Source: Sphingomonas oleivorans (lineage in GTDB: Bacteria; Pseudomonadota; Alphaproteobacteria; Sphingomonadales; Sphingomonadaceae). Taken from it: 64,000 nucleotides of DNA. The stretch spans positions 124,001 to 188,000 of the forward strand of contig NZ_NWBU01000007.1 in the NCBI RefSeq assembly GCF_003050615.1, in the 5' to 3' direction. The notes under the pieces were generated by a model, which searched no databases, was not told where the DNA came from, and saw only the letters and a list, made by a program, of their open reading frames with translations. Position numbers and translations under genes: made by a program. Positions 33,484 to 41,077 of the stretch are shown here, one piece after another (position 1 is the stretch's first letter; each line of letters begins with the position of its first letter).

Positions 33484-34734
33484 TCATGCCGCGGCACGCA
33501 GCGAGGCGAGGCGATAGCGCAGCGTCCGCTCGCTTATGCCGAGGCGCTCGGCGGCGCGGACGCGATGCCCGCCGGTCGCGGTCAGCGCATCCTGGATCGC
33601 GCGCGCCTCGGAGCTGCGGGCGGCTTCGGCGAGGCGGATGGGCGCGTGGGCCGTGGTTGCGGTTTCGGCGGCAGGGCGGGGGAGGAGCGCGGCATCGATC
33701 GCCAGATCCTCCGCCTCGATACGCTCGCCGCTGCGCAGCAGCATGGCACGCTGGATCACATTTTCGAGCTCGCGGACATTGCCCGGCCAGTCATGCGCCA
33801 TCAGCCGGTCGAGCGCAGCGGCGGTCGGCCAGGGGAAGGCCTCGCCCGGCCGCGCATGGCGCAGCATCAGCGTCGCGACGAGCGCGCGGATGTCGAGCCG
33901 GCGGGCGCCGAGCGGCTTGAGCTGGAGCGGCATGACATTGAGCCGCCAGTAAAGGTCCGCGCGGAAGCGGCCTTGGGCTACCTCGGTGGCAAGATCGCGG
34001 TTGGCTGCCGCGATCACGCGCACGTCGACGGAAATGCTCTTGGTGGCGCCGACGGGCAGTACCTCGCGCTCCTGCAGCGCGCGGAGCAGCTTGGCCTGGA
34101 GCGCGAGGGGCAGCTCGGCCACCTCGTCGAGCAGCAGCGTGCCGCCGTCCGCCGCGCGGAACAGCCCTTCGCTCGCGCCGGCGGCGCCGGTGAAGCTGCC
34201 CTTCTGATGGCCGAACAGCATCGCCTCCAGCATCGTTTCGGGCAGCGCCGCGCAATTGACTGCGACGAAGGGCCGCGCCGCGCGGGGCGAGGAGGCGTGG
34301 ATGAAGCGGGCGAGCCCTTCCTTGCCGGTGCCGGTTTCGCCCAGCAGCAGCGCGGTGGCATCGGCGACGGCGATCCGGGCGGCCATGGCCAGGAAGGCGG
34401 CGCTTTCGGGTTCACCACAGGCAGGGCGCTCGGCGGGACGGACCAACTCGGCGATGAGCGCATGGCCGAACGCCATGTCTTCGAAACCGAATCGCACGGT
34501 CGCAGGCTGGCCGTCGGCCGCGGCGGTGAAGACCGGGGTGCCTTCGGCCAGATCGACCAATATGTCGCGATGCCGAGCATGGGATCGTTCGGTGATGTGA
34601 AGGATGCGAATCGCATCGCGCGGGGCAGGCGTGGCGGCGGCGACTCGGGCGGTCGGCAGGCCGGTCCCGGCGAGCCACGCCGCGAGCGCGGGATGGGTTT
34701 CCGCCGCCAGATTGCTCAAGCCGATGTCGCTCAT
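33484..34734 (-). CDS. Sigma-54-dependent flagellar transcription activator (FlbD/FleQ-like)
   Basis: A 416-residue activator. Residues 1-105 have no recognisable phosphoacceptor receiver. The AAA+ domain spans about 110-340: Walker A GETGTGKE at 132-139, Walker B LLLDEV near 200-205, sensor region VRVIAAANRDL, arginine-finger region FRADLYWRLNVMP, and the sigma-54-contacting loop as GSFTGA (179-184) where GAFTGA is usual. The C-terminus is a Fis-type helix-turn-helix (HRVRAAERLGISERTLRYRL). It precedes fliE and probably drives flagellar class II genes with sigma-54, as FlbD does in Caulobacter. An inverted repeat lies 41 bases upstream of its start. Confidence 0.88.
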   Translation of the reverse strand: MSDIGLSNLAAETHPALAAWLAGTGLPTARVAAATPAPRDAIRILHITERSHARHRDILVDLAEGTPVFTAAADGQPATVRFGFEDMAFGHALIAELVRPAERPACGEPESAAFLAMAARIAVADATALLLGETGTGKEGLARFIHASSPRAARPFVAVNCAALPETMLEAMLFGHQKGSFTGAAGASEGLFRAADGGTLLLDEVAELPLALQAKLLRALQEREVLPVGATKSISVDVRVIAAANRDLATEVAQGRFRADLYWRLNVMPLQLKPLGARRLDIRALVATLMLRHARPGEAFPWPTAAALDRLMAHDWPGNVRELENVIQRAMLLRSGERIEAEDLAIDAALLPRPAAETATTAHAPIRLAEAARSSEARAIQDALTATGGHRVRAAERLGISERTLRYRLASLRAAA

Positions 34735-34774
34735 AGCGCTCCCCCGGATAAGGCGGCCCCCTGCCGCCCGTTCG

Positions 34775-34796
34775 TTGGCACAGCGTTACGTGCCAA
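34775..34796. promoter_or_regulatory. Inverted repeat upstream of the flagellar activator gene
   Basis: TTGGCAC, eight bases, then its exact complement GTGCCAA. Such a 22-base dyad between the activator gene and the divergent flagellin region looks like an operator for a dimeric regulator. Each arm resembles a sigma-54 -24 element (TGGCAC), but neither direction has a GC at the required -12 distance, so an actual sigma-54 promoter is not supported. Confidence 0.5.
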
Positions 34797-34814
34797 TTAA
34801 CTAAGGAGCTCTTA

Positions 34815-34928
34815 ATGGCCTGCGCGACCCGCGTCCCCGCAAGCGGGCGTGCGCGTGACCGTGCCTGCGCGTCGTTCCGTTCCGCGCGGATGGCCGGCCC
34901 GGCCAAAAAATTTCAGCTTTCGATTTAA
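34815..34928 (+). CDS. Possible 37-residue peptide upstream of flagellin
   Basis: An ATG with a full AAGGAG site six bases upstream (34803-34808) opens a short frame of 37 codons, ending in TAA inside the -35 region of the putative flagellin promoter. The peptide is arginine- and alanine-rich, has two cysteines and shows no family resemblance. The strong ribosome site is the only positive sign; composition is like an accidental GC-rich frame. It may be a leader, a small protein or chance. Confidence 0.3.
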   Translation: MACATRVPASGRARDRACASFRSARMAGPAKKFQLSI

Positions 34929-34951
34929 GCTCTTCCGGCGGGCGTCGTTAC
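34925..34951 (+). promoter_or_regulatory. Putative sigma-28-type promoter of the flagellin gene
   Basis: TTAA, a 15-base spacer, then GTCGTTAC. Compared with TAAA-N15-GCCGATAA it keeps the spacing and 8 of 12 core bases, and it shares the CGTTA core with the stronger fliD promoter. It would leave a leader of about 60 bases before the flagellin ATG. Confidence 0.5.
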
Positions 34952-35014
34952 CCGGATCGTGGCTGCCGACGATTTCCCTCGAGGCGCCAATCTTGAGCGG
35001 GAAAGGATTTACGA

Positions 35015-35824
35015 ATGACCGTCATCAACACCAATTCCAGCGCGCTTCGTGCCCAGAATGCCTCGCGCATGGCCAACAGCCAGCTTGCGACCGCGATGGA
35101 GCGCCTTTCGTCCGGCAAGCGCATCAACAGCTCGAAGGACGATGCCGCCGGCCTCGCCATCGCCAGCTCGATGACCTCGTCGATCCGCGGCATGAGCCAG
35201 GCGATCCGTAACGCCAATGACGGCATCTCGCTGGCGCAGACAGCCGAAGGCGCGCTGGGCGAAGTGACCAACATGCTCCAGCGCGTGCGCGAACTGGCCG
35301 TGCAGAGCGCCAGCGGCACCTATTCCGCCGACGACCGCACCAACCTCCAGGCGGAAGTCACGGAGCTGACCGCGCAGATCACGGACATCACGACCAAGAC
35401 CAAGTTCAACGGCGTGACCGTGTTCGGCACGGCCGACGTGACGCTCAACATCCAGACGGGCGCCAATTCGGGTGATCAGACGGCCCTCGTCGTCAAGGGC
35501 TTCGATCTCAGTGCGGCGGTCGGTTCCGATATCTCCACCGCTGCCGGCGCCGCCACGGCGCTGACCGACACCGACACCGCCCTGAAGGCGGTCGCCACGA
35601 CCCGCGCCTCGCTCGGCGCCGCGCAGAGCCGCCTCGAATCAACGGTCAACAACCTGACCTCGAACGTCACCAACCTGTCGGACGCGCGTTCGCGGATCGA
35701 GGATGCGGACTTCTCCGCCGAGACGACCAACCTCGCCAAGGCGCAGATCCTCAGCCAGGCTTCGACGGCGATGCTCGCCCAGGCCAATCAGAGCCAGCAG
35801 GGCGTGATGAGCCTGCTCCGCTAA
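35015..35824 (+). CDS. fliC: Flagellin
   Basis: A 269-residue flagellin. The N-terminal D0/D1 region begins [20 protein letters not shown] and contains [20 protein letters not shown]; the C-terminal region has [20 protein letters not shown] and the end [14 protein letters not shown]. The central variable domain is very short, as in other alphaproteobacterial flagellins, so the filament should be thin with few surface loops. AAAGGA stands seven bases before the ATG. It is transcribed divergently from the fli operon and ends at two successive hairpins. Only this flagellin is in the window. Confidence 0.96.
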   Translation: MTVINTNSSALRAQNASRMANSQLATAMERLSSGKRINSSKDDAAGLAIASSMTSSIRGMSQAIRNANDGISLAQTAEGALGEVTNMLQRVRELAVQSASGTYSADDRTNLQAEVTELTAQITDITTKTKFNGVTVFGTADVTLNIQTGANSGDQTALVVKGFDLSAAVGSDISTAAGAATALTDTDTALKAVATTRASLGAAQSRLESTVNNLTSNVTNLSDARSRIEDADFSAETTNLAKAQILSQASTAMLAQANQSQQGVMSLLR

Positions 35825-35829
35825 ACGGC

Positions 35830-35884
35830 TTCCCGACCCGCTCGGGAAAGACCCCCGGCGCCGCACATCCGGCGCCGGGGGTTT
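35830..35884 (+). terminator. Tandem hairpins ending the flagellin transcript
   Basis: The first hairpin (35830-35848) pairs TTCCCGA with TCGGGAA. The second (35852-35881) pairs CCCCCGGCGCC with GGCGCCGGGGG across an eight-base loop and is followed by TTT. The second is the likely rho-independent terminator of the highly expressed flagellin gene. Confidence 0.8.
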
Positions 35885-36033
35885 CGTCATGCCTGGCTGC
35901 ATCCGTTCCTATATATAGAATGCCTCGAGTCCCTGCGTGGCGGAGTGCGGTCGTTCAGGTCGCTTGCGGCCGCGCCGCGAAGGCGCCTAAGGCGGCGCGC
36001 GGGAAGCGGCGTTGCAAGAGGGTGGCCCAATCG

Positions 36034-36426
36034 ATGACACGGAAACTGATTTCGAGCGGATCGCCCTTTGAGAAGAGTGTCGGCTATTCCCGCGCGGTCG
36101 TCGATGGCGACTGGTGTTTCGTCTCCGGCACGACCGGCTATGATTATGCCACCATGACCATGCCGGAGCGGGCGGCGGACCAGGCGCGCAACGCGCTTGC
36201 GACGATCGAGAAGGCGCTGGGCGAGGCTGGCTTCACGCTCGCCCATGTCGTGCGCGCCACTTATTATTTCTCCGACGCGGCCTATTGGAACGAGGTCGGG
36301 CCCGTGCTGGGCGATGCATTTGGCGAGATCCGCCCTGCGGCGACCGCGCTTGTCGTCGGTCTCGTCAAGCCGGAGATGAAGGTGGAGATAGAGGTGACCG
36401 CCCGCCGACAGGCCGGCTGGCCCTGA
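36034..36426 (+). CDS. RidA/YjgF-family protein
   Basis: From the ATG at 36034 the protein has 130 residues and matches the Rid superfamily: SGSPFEKSVGYSRAVVDGDW, FVSGTTGYD and EIRPAATALVVGLVKPEMKVEIEV. Classical RidA deaminates reactive enamine/imine intermediates; the arginine in RPAAT is in the place used by RidA for the substrate carboxylate, although this protein seems to belong to a different subgroup. It stands alone between flagellin and a YfgM-like gene. An upstream extension of the frame to 35920 is basic and low in conservation and is not used. Confidence 0.82.
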   Translation: MTRKLISSGSPFEKSVGYSRAVVDGDWCFVSGTTGYDYATMTMPERAADQARNALATIEKALGEAGFTLAHVVRATYYFSDAAYWNEVGPVLGDAFGEIRPAATALVVGLVKPEMKVEIEVTARRQAGWP

Positions 36427-36514
36427 TCCTGCGCCGCACAGCTTTCGTTCAGCCGCGCTCCTCGCTAGAAGGGCGCGCGCCCGGGGTTTGGGCGGCTGTT
36501 CTTGGAGATTAGGT

Positions 36515-37225
36515 TTGGCTCTGACGCCCCAGAATGAAGACGCCTTCTTCCGTGAGGTGGATGAGGAACTGCGCCGGGAACAGTTGAAGGGTTTCTGGCA
36601 ACGCTATGGCCGTATCCTGGTTGCGCTGATCGTCATCGGCCTGGCCGCGCTCGCCGCCTTCCTGTGGTGGCAGGCGGATCGGGCGAAGAAGGCCGGGCTC
36701 GACAGCGAGCAGTTCACCCAGGCGATCGCGGACCTCAACGAGAATAAGGCCAACGCCGCCCGGTCGAAGCTGGACCCGCTCGTCAATTCGCCGCGCGACG
36801 GCTATCGCGCCGCGGCCAAGCTCACGCTCGCCGCCAGCGCGGTTGAGAAGGGCGATATGAAGGGCGCCGCAGCCGCCTATCGCGCGGTGGCGGCCGATGC
36901 GAGCCTGCCGCAGGAATTTCGCGATCTGGCGCTCGTCCGCGGCACGGCCGTGGAATTCGATACGCTGCCCCCGGCCGCGGTGATCGATCGGCTGAAGCCG
37001 CTCGCGGTGGCCGGCAATCCCTGGTTCGGCAGCGCCGGCGAGATGACCGCCATGGCCCATCTCAAGATGAACCGTCCGCAGGCCGCCGCCCCGATCTTCG
37101 CGGCGCTGCAGAAGGATGAGACGGTGCCCGAAACCATCCGCCAGCGCGCCCAGCGCATGGCCGCGTTGCTCGCAGTGCCCGCCTCGGCCGCGCCGGCGCA
37201 ACCGGCCTCGCCCAGCAAGGAATGA
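36515..37225 (+). CDS. YfgM-like membrane-anchored TPR protein
   Basis: A 236-residue protein with a cytoplasmic N-terminus (LTPQNEDAFFREVDEELRRE), one transmembrane helix at about residues 28-48, and a periplasmic alanine-rich helical part resembling TPR repeats. The start is taken as TTG at 36515 because GGAG lies seven bases upstream, giving the homologous beginning MALTPQN; an in-frame ATG at 36488 would add nine unrelated residues. YfgM-type proteins are ancillary to the SecYEG translocon and periplasmic chaperones. It overlaps the bamB frame, as in many proteobacteria where yfgM-bamB-der are adjacent. Confidence 0.82.
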   Translation: MALTPQNEDAFFREVDEELRREQLKGFWQRYGRILVALIVIGLAALAAFLWWQADRAKKAGLDSEQFTQAIADLNENKANAARSKLDPLVNSPRDGYRAAAKLTLAASAVEKGDMKGAAAAYRAVAADASLPQEFRDLALVRGTAVEFDTLPPAAVIDRLKPLAVAGNPWFGSAGEMTAMAHLKMNRPQAAAPIFAALQKDETVPETIRQRAQRMAALLAVPASAAPAQPASPSKE

Positions 37226-37230
37226 TCCGA

Positions 37231-38544
37231 ATGAAGCGCATCATTATCGGCCTGATGACGGTCACGGCGCTCGCCGGCTGCGGCAGGGGCGGGGAGAATA
37301 AGCCCAAGACGGCGGTGCTCGGCGAGCGCCTGCCGGTGCTTACGGCGGAGACAGGTGCGGAGGTCGATCCCAGCCTCGCCGACCTGCCCGTGTCCGTGCC
37401 GGCGCCCGAGGTGAATAATGGCTGGACGCAGCCCGGGGGCAATGCCGCCAAGTCGATGGGCAATCCCTCGCTCGCCGCTGCGCTCGGCCGCGCCTGGACC
37501 GCCAAGATCGCCGGCAGCACGCCCAAGGCGCGCCTCGCTGCCTCGCCCGTCGTGGCGGAAGGCCGCGTCTATGCGATCGATATCCAGGCGGTCGTCCGTG
37601 CTTTCGACGTGAAGAGCGGAGCGCTCCTCTGGTCGGCCAAGCTGAGCGACGATCGGGAGAATCGTGGGTCGCTGTTCGGCGGCGGCGTGAGCTATGAGGA
37701 AGGCCGCCTCTATGCCACGACGGGCCTGGGCGATGCGGTGGCGCTCGAGGCCGCGACCGGCAAGCAGCTCTGGAAGGTCCGCCCCGGCGGCCCGCTGCGG
37801 GGCGCGCCGTCGATCGGCAGCGGCAATATCTATGTGCTGAGCCAGGACAATCAGATCTTCGCGCTCAAGCCGGAAAATGGCGAGACGGTGTGGAACGAGG
37901 CCGCGACGCTGGAGACGGCGGGCGTGTTCGGTGTCGCCGCACCGGCGGTGGCGCAGGGCACGGTCGTCGCCGGCTTCTCTTCGGGCGAGCTCACCGCTTT
38001 CCGCTACGAAAATGGCCGCGCCGTCTGGCAGGATCAGCTTTCCCGCACGAGCATCTCCACCTCCGTCTCCAGCCTGTCGGACATCGACGCCAGCCCCGTC
38101 ATCGATCAGGGCCGCGTCTATGCCGTGGGGCAGGGCGGCCGCATGGTGGCGATGGACCTGATCACCGGCCAGCGCCTGTGGGAGCTGAACGTCGCCGGCA
38201 TCTCCACCCCCTGGGTGGCGGGCGAATGGCTGTTCGTCGTCACCGACGAGGCCAAGCTGCTGTGCATCGCCCGCGTCAACGGCAAGGTGCGCTGGATCAC
38301 GCAGCTTCCGCGCTGGAAGAATGAGAAGAAGCGGAGCGGCGCGATCGGCTGGACCGGGCCGATCATCGCCGGATCGCGCCTGCTCGTCGCCAGCACGGAA
38401 GGCGTGCTCCAGAATGTCGCGCTCGAGGACGGCAAGATCGGCACCGCCACGCGCATCGGCGCGTCGGTCAATCTGCCGCCCGTGGTGGCGGACAACACGC
38501 TGTTCGTGCTCGATAATGATGGGCGGCTTTCCGCCTGGCGCTGA
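37231..38544 (+). CDS. bamB: Outer membrane assembly lipoprotein BamB
   Basis: A 437-residue lipoprotein: signal peptide with lipobox LAGC (Cys17), followed by PQQ-like beta-propeller repeats, for example GRVYAIDIQAVVRAFDVKSG, GNIYVLSQDNQIFALKPENG and GRVYAVGQGGRMVAMDL. BamB supports the BamA complex during insertion of outer-membrane proteins. The start at 37231 has AAGGA nine bases upstream; an ATG at 37222 is too close to that site. It stands between yfgM-like and der, the usual order. Confidence 0.93.
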   Translation: MKRIIIGLMTVTALAGCGRGGENKPKTAVLGERLPVLTAETGAEVDPSLADLPVSVPAPEVNNGWTQPGGNAAKSMGNPSLAAALGRAWTAKIAGSTPKARLAASPVVAEGRVYAIDIQAVVRAFDVKSGALLWSAKLSDDRENRGSLFGGGVSYEEGRLYATTGLGDAVALEAATGKQLWKVRPGGPLRGAPSIGSGNIYVLSQDNQIFALKPENGETVWNEAATLETAGVFGVAAPAVAQGTVVAGFSSGELTAFRYENGRAVWQDQLSRTSISTSVSSLSDIDASPVIDQGRVYAVGQGGRMVAMDLITGQRLWELNVAGISTPWVAGEWLFVVTDEAKLLCIARVNGKVRWITQLPRWKNEKKRSGAIGWTGPIIAGSRLLVASTEGVLQNVALEDGKIGTATRIGASVNLPPVVADNTLFVLDNDGRLSAWR

Positions 38545-38669
38545 GCCGCGACCCTTTCCATCCTTCGTCCGTCCCGCCGGGGCGGGAGTCCGCGTTTCTC
38601 TCGGAGCCGGATTCTCGTCTCGGCGGGATCGGCATTTTTATTTGGGCGCGAGAGCGCTAGGAAAAATCC

Positions 38670-40025
38670 ATGGCCAAGCTCCCTCTCGTCGCCATTGTCG
38701 GCCGTCCGAATGTCGGCAAGTCCACCCTCTTCAACCGGCTCGTCGGCAAGCGGCTCGCGCTGGTCGATGACCGTCCGGGCGTCACGCGCGATCGGCGCGA
38801 GGGCGATGCGAACCTGCTCGGCCTCGATTTCCGCGTGATCGACACGGCGGGCTTCGAGGAAGACGATCCCGAGACGCTGCCCGGCCGCATGCGTGCCCAG
38901 ACGCAGGCCGCGGTCATACAGGCCGATGTCGCCCTGTTCCTGATCGATTCGCGGGCGGGCGTGACGCCGCTCGACGAGGAGATCGCTCGCTGGCTGCGTT
39001 CGGGCGACACGCCCGTCATCCTGCTCGCCAACAAGGCCGAGGGCCGGGCGGGCGAGAGCGGCGTGCTGGAGGCGTTCGGCCTCGGCTTCGGCGATCCCGT
39101 TCCCTTCTCCGCCGAGCATGGCGAGGGCATGGCTGATCTGTTCGAGGCGCTGCTGCCCCATATCGACCGGCCGGACGATGGGAGCGAGGAGCAGGAAGAG
39201 GAGGAGCCGGCGGAGGACGGTCCGCTGAAGCTCGCTATCGTCGGGCGGCCCAATGCGGGCAAGTCCACGCTGGTTAATCGCATGCTGGGCGAGGAGCGGA
39301 TGATCACCGGGCCCGAGGCCGGCATCACCCGCGATTCGATCTCGATCGACTGGGAATGGCAGGGCCGTCCCGTCCGCCTGATCGACACTGCGGGCCTGCG
39401 CCGCAAGGCGAAGGTGGAGGATAAGCTGGAGCGGCTTTCGGCCGCCGATACGCGCCATTCGATCGACTTTGCCGAGGTGGTCGTGCTGCTGCTCGATGCC
39501 ACCCGGGGGCTGGAGGCGCAGGATCTGCGCATCGCCGATCAGGTGCTCCAGGAAGGGCGCGCGCTGGTGATCGCGCTCAACAAATGGGATGTGGCGGATA
39601 ATCCGCCGGCTCTGTTCCAGGGCGTCCGCGCCGCGCTCGACGAGGGACTGGCGCAGGTGAAGGGCCTGCCGCTGCTGACCGTCTCGGCCTTCACCGGGCG
39701 GGGCATCGATCAGCTGATCGACGTCGCCTTCCAGACGCGTGATGCCTGGTCGCGCCGCGTTTCGACCGGCCAGCTCAACCGCTGGTTCGAACGCGCGATC
39801 GAGCAGAATCCGCCGCCCGCGCCGGGGGGCAAGCGGATCAAGCTGCGCTATCTGACGCAGGCGAGGACGCGCCCGCCGAGCTTCGTGCTGTTCGGAACGC
39901 GGGTGGATCAGCTTCCCGAAAGCTATCGCCGCTATCTGGTGAACGGCATTCGCCGCGACCTGGGCTTCGGCGCGGTGCCCGTGCGGCTGACCGTCAGGGC
40001 GCCCCGCAATCCGTTCGACCGGTGA
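38670..40025 (+). CDS. der: Ribosome-assembly GTPase Der (EngA)
   Basis: A 451-residue protein with two tandem GTPase domains, each with its own G1 motif (GRPNVGKST near residue 10 and GRPNAGKST near residue 192), DTAG, NKAE/NKWD motifs, and a C-terminal KH-like domain (GKRIKLRYLTQARTRPPSF). An acidic linker (about 170-183) separates the domains. Der is essential for maturation of the 50S subunit. AGGA lies upstream of the ATG; a 125-base gap from bamB may hold its promoter, not identified. Confidence 0.97.
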   Translation: MAKLPLVAIVGRPNVGKSTLFNRLVGKRLALVDDRPGVTRDRREGDANLLGLDFRVIDTAGFEEDDPETLPGRMRAQTQAAVIQADVALFLIDSRAGVTPLDEEIARWLRSGDTPVILLANKAEGRAGESGVLEAFGLGFGDPVPFSAEHGEGMADLFEALLPHIDRPDDGSEEQEEEEPAEDGPLKLAIVGRPNAGKSTLVNRMLGEERMITGPEAGITRDSISIDWEWQGRPVRLIDTAGLRRKAKVEDKLERLSAADTRHSIDFAEVVVLLLDATRGLEAQDLRIADQVLQEGRALVIALNKWDVADNPPALFQGVRAALDEGLAQVKGLPLLTVSAFTGRGIDQLIDVAFQTRDAWSRRVSTGQLNRWFERAIEQNPPPAPGGKRIKLRYLTQARTRPPSFVLFGTRVDQLPESYRRYLVNGIRRDLGFGAVPVRLTVRAPRNPFDR

Positions 40026-40237
40026 CGCCCGACAGGGTGATCGATGCACGGGGGATGCGCTGCCCCTGGCCGGCGCTCCGCCTCGCGCGGGCGATGCGCG
40101 AGGCGGGGGAGGGAATGCGCCTCCTGATCCTGGCCGACGATCCGATCGCACCGGGCGAGATAGCGGCGCTGGCCGATCATCATGGCTGGACGGTCCGGCC
40201 GGCGGACCAGGATCACGCCTTCATCGTAACGAAATAG
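40022..40237 (+). CDS. TusA/SirA-like sulfur-carrier protein
   Basis: A 71-residue protein starting with GTG that overlaps the der stop (GTGA). It contains the family motif RGMRCPWPALRLARAM, in which the cysteine of CPxP is the sulfur-carrying residue in TusA, and ends in a strand (HAFIVTK). Role in tRNA thiolation or another sulfur-relay is plausible but family members vary. Translation is probably coupled to der. Confidence 0.85.
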   Translation: MTPDRVIDARGMRCPWPALRLARAMREAGEGMRLLILADDPIAPGEIAALADHHGWTVRPADQDHAFIVTK

Positions 40238-40245
40238 CGCTCCCT

Positions 40246-40265
40246 GGCCCGCCTGTTCACGGGCC
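40246..40265. terminator. Hairpin between convergent tusA-like and bfr genes
   Basis: GGCCCG, eight bases, CGGGCC lie in the 31-base space between the two stops. A weak but well-placed bidirectional terminator candidate without a T-run. Confidence 0.45.
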
Positions 40266-40268
40266 GGA

Positions 40269-40754
40269 TCACTCCGCTTCGTCGGCCGGCTTCGATTGGA
40301 GCTGGATATAATTCTGGATGCCCATCCGTTCGATCATGTCGAACTGCCGCTCCAGATGGTCGACATGCTCCTCCTCGCTGTCGAGGATCTGCTTCAGAAG
40401 GTCGCGGCTGATATAGTCACGCACCTGCTCGCAATGGGCGATCGCCTCGCGGAGCAGGGGCAGCGCCTCATTCTCCAACTCGAGATCGGCGCGGAGGATC
40501 TCCTCCACCGTTTCGCCGATGCGGAGGCGGCCGAGAAGCTGGAAGTTGGGCAGACCCTCGAGGAAGAGGATGCGCTTCGACAGCTCGTCGGCATGCTTCA
40601 TCTCGTCGATCGACTCGCCATATTCGAATTTGGCGAGACGCTCGATCCCCCAATGGTCGAGCAGGCGATAATGAAGGAAATATTGGTTGATCGCCGTCAG
40701 CTCATTCTTGAGAGCGACGTTGAGATATTCGATGACCTTTTCGTCACCCTTCAT
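40269..40754 (-). CDS. bfr: Bacterioferritin
   Basis: A 161-residue 24-mer iron-storage protein. Ferroxidase ligands Glu18, Glu51 and His54 are present (KNELTAIN and SIDEMKHAD), as well as Glu94-region and [13 protein letters not shown] near residue 130; Met52 is the haem-iron ligand. GGAGG stands upstream of the ATG. The bfd gene lies upstream on the same strand, with a terminator between, so bfr is likely to have its own promoter in the roughly 60 bases before the start. Confidence 0.96.
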   Translation of the reverse strand: MKGDEKVIEYLNVALKNELTAINQYFLHYRLLDHWGIERLAKFEYGESIDEMKHADELSKRILFLEGLPNFQLLGRLRIGETVEEILRADLELENEALPLLREAIAHCEQVRDYISRDLLKQILDSEEEHVDHLERQFDMIERMGIQNYIQLQSKPADEAE

Positions 40755-40811
40755 GGCAGGCCTCCGACCTTGGACAGGCGAGAAGCCTAACCGACGGAAA
40801 CCTACATTGAC

Positions 40812-40845
40812 ACCGAAAAAACCGCGATTTTCCGCCGGAAAATCG
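40812..40845 (-). terminator. Rho-independent terminator between bfd and bfr
   Basis: Read on the - strand, CGATTTTCC, a three-base loop and GGAAAATCG form a perfect 9-bp stem followed by CGG and six T residues. It lies 11 bases after the bfd stop and should stop or attenuate transcription before bfr. Confidence 0.8.
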
Positions 40846-40856
40846 GGTTGAGAGAG

Positions 40857-41027
40857 TTACGCAGTAGCACGTTCGGAGGCGATGATCTGCCGTGCGAATG
40901 GCACGCATTGGCCGCAACGGGCGCGCCGGCCAAGCGAGGCATAGGCACTACAGGGGCTGTCATGCCCCTTGCGGGCCGCCGCCCGCACATCATTTTCCCG
41001 GATCGCATTGCAAACGCAAACAACCAT
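40857..41027 (-). CDS. bfd: Bacterioferritin-associated ferredoxin
   Basis: A 56-residue protein. It starts MVVCVCNAIRENDVRAAARK and carries the four cysteines of the Bfd [2Fe-2S] cluster as CxC (Cys4, Cys6) and CxxC (Cys38, Cys41, in RARCGQCVPFARQI). Bfd docks on bacterioferritin and reduces the stored ferric iron for release. AGGAG stands eight bases before the ATG. A candidate Fur box lies 32 bases upstream of the ATG and a terminator follows the stop, so it is probably a single gene induced when iron is short, with bfr downstream. Confidence 0.93.
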   Translation of the reverse strand: MVVCVCNAIRENDVRAAARKGHDSPCSAYASLGRRARCGQCVPFARQIIASERATA

Positions 41028-41058
41028 CAGCGCCACTCCTTGAATCGGTAAGTAGCGC

Positions 41059-41077
41059 TACTGAGACTAACTCGCAA
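41059..41077 (-). promoter_or_regulatory. Candidate Fur box in front of bfd
   Basis: On the - strand the 19 bases read TTGCGAGTTAGTCTCAGTA, resembling alphaproteobacterial and pseudomonad Fur sites with the dyad GAG...CTC in the centre. It overlaps the last codons of the upstream DUF418 gene and lies 32 bases from the bfd ATG, where a repressor would block transcription in iron-rich cells. Confidence 0.55.

Noticed and set aside
34774-34796. Sigma-54 promoter at the TTGGCAC dyad
   Set aside because: The -24-like TGGCAC is present on both strands, but the GC of the -12 element is not at the required distance in either direction.
38570-38585. GC-rich hairpin after bamB as a terminator
   Set aside because: The CCCGCC/GGCGGG pairing is short and no T-run follows; der may be read from the same transcript.
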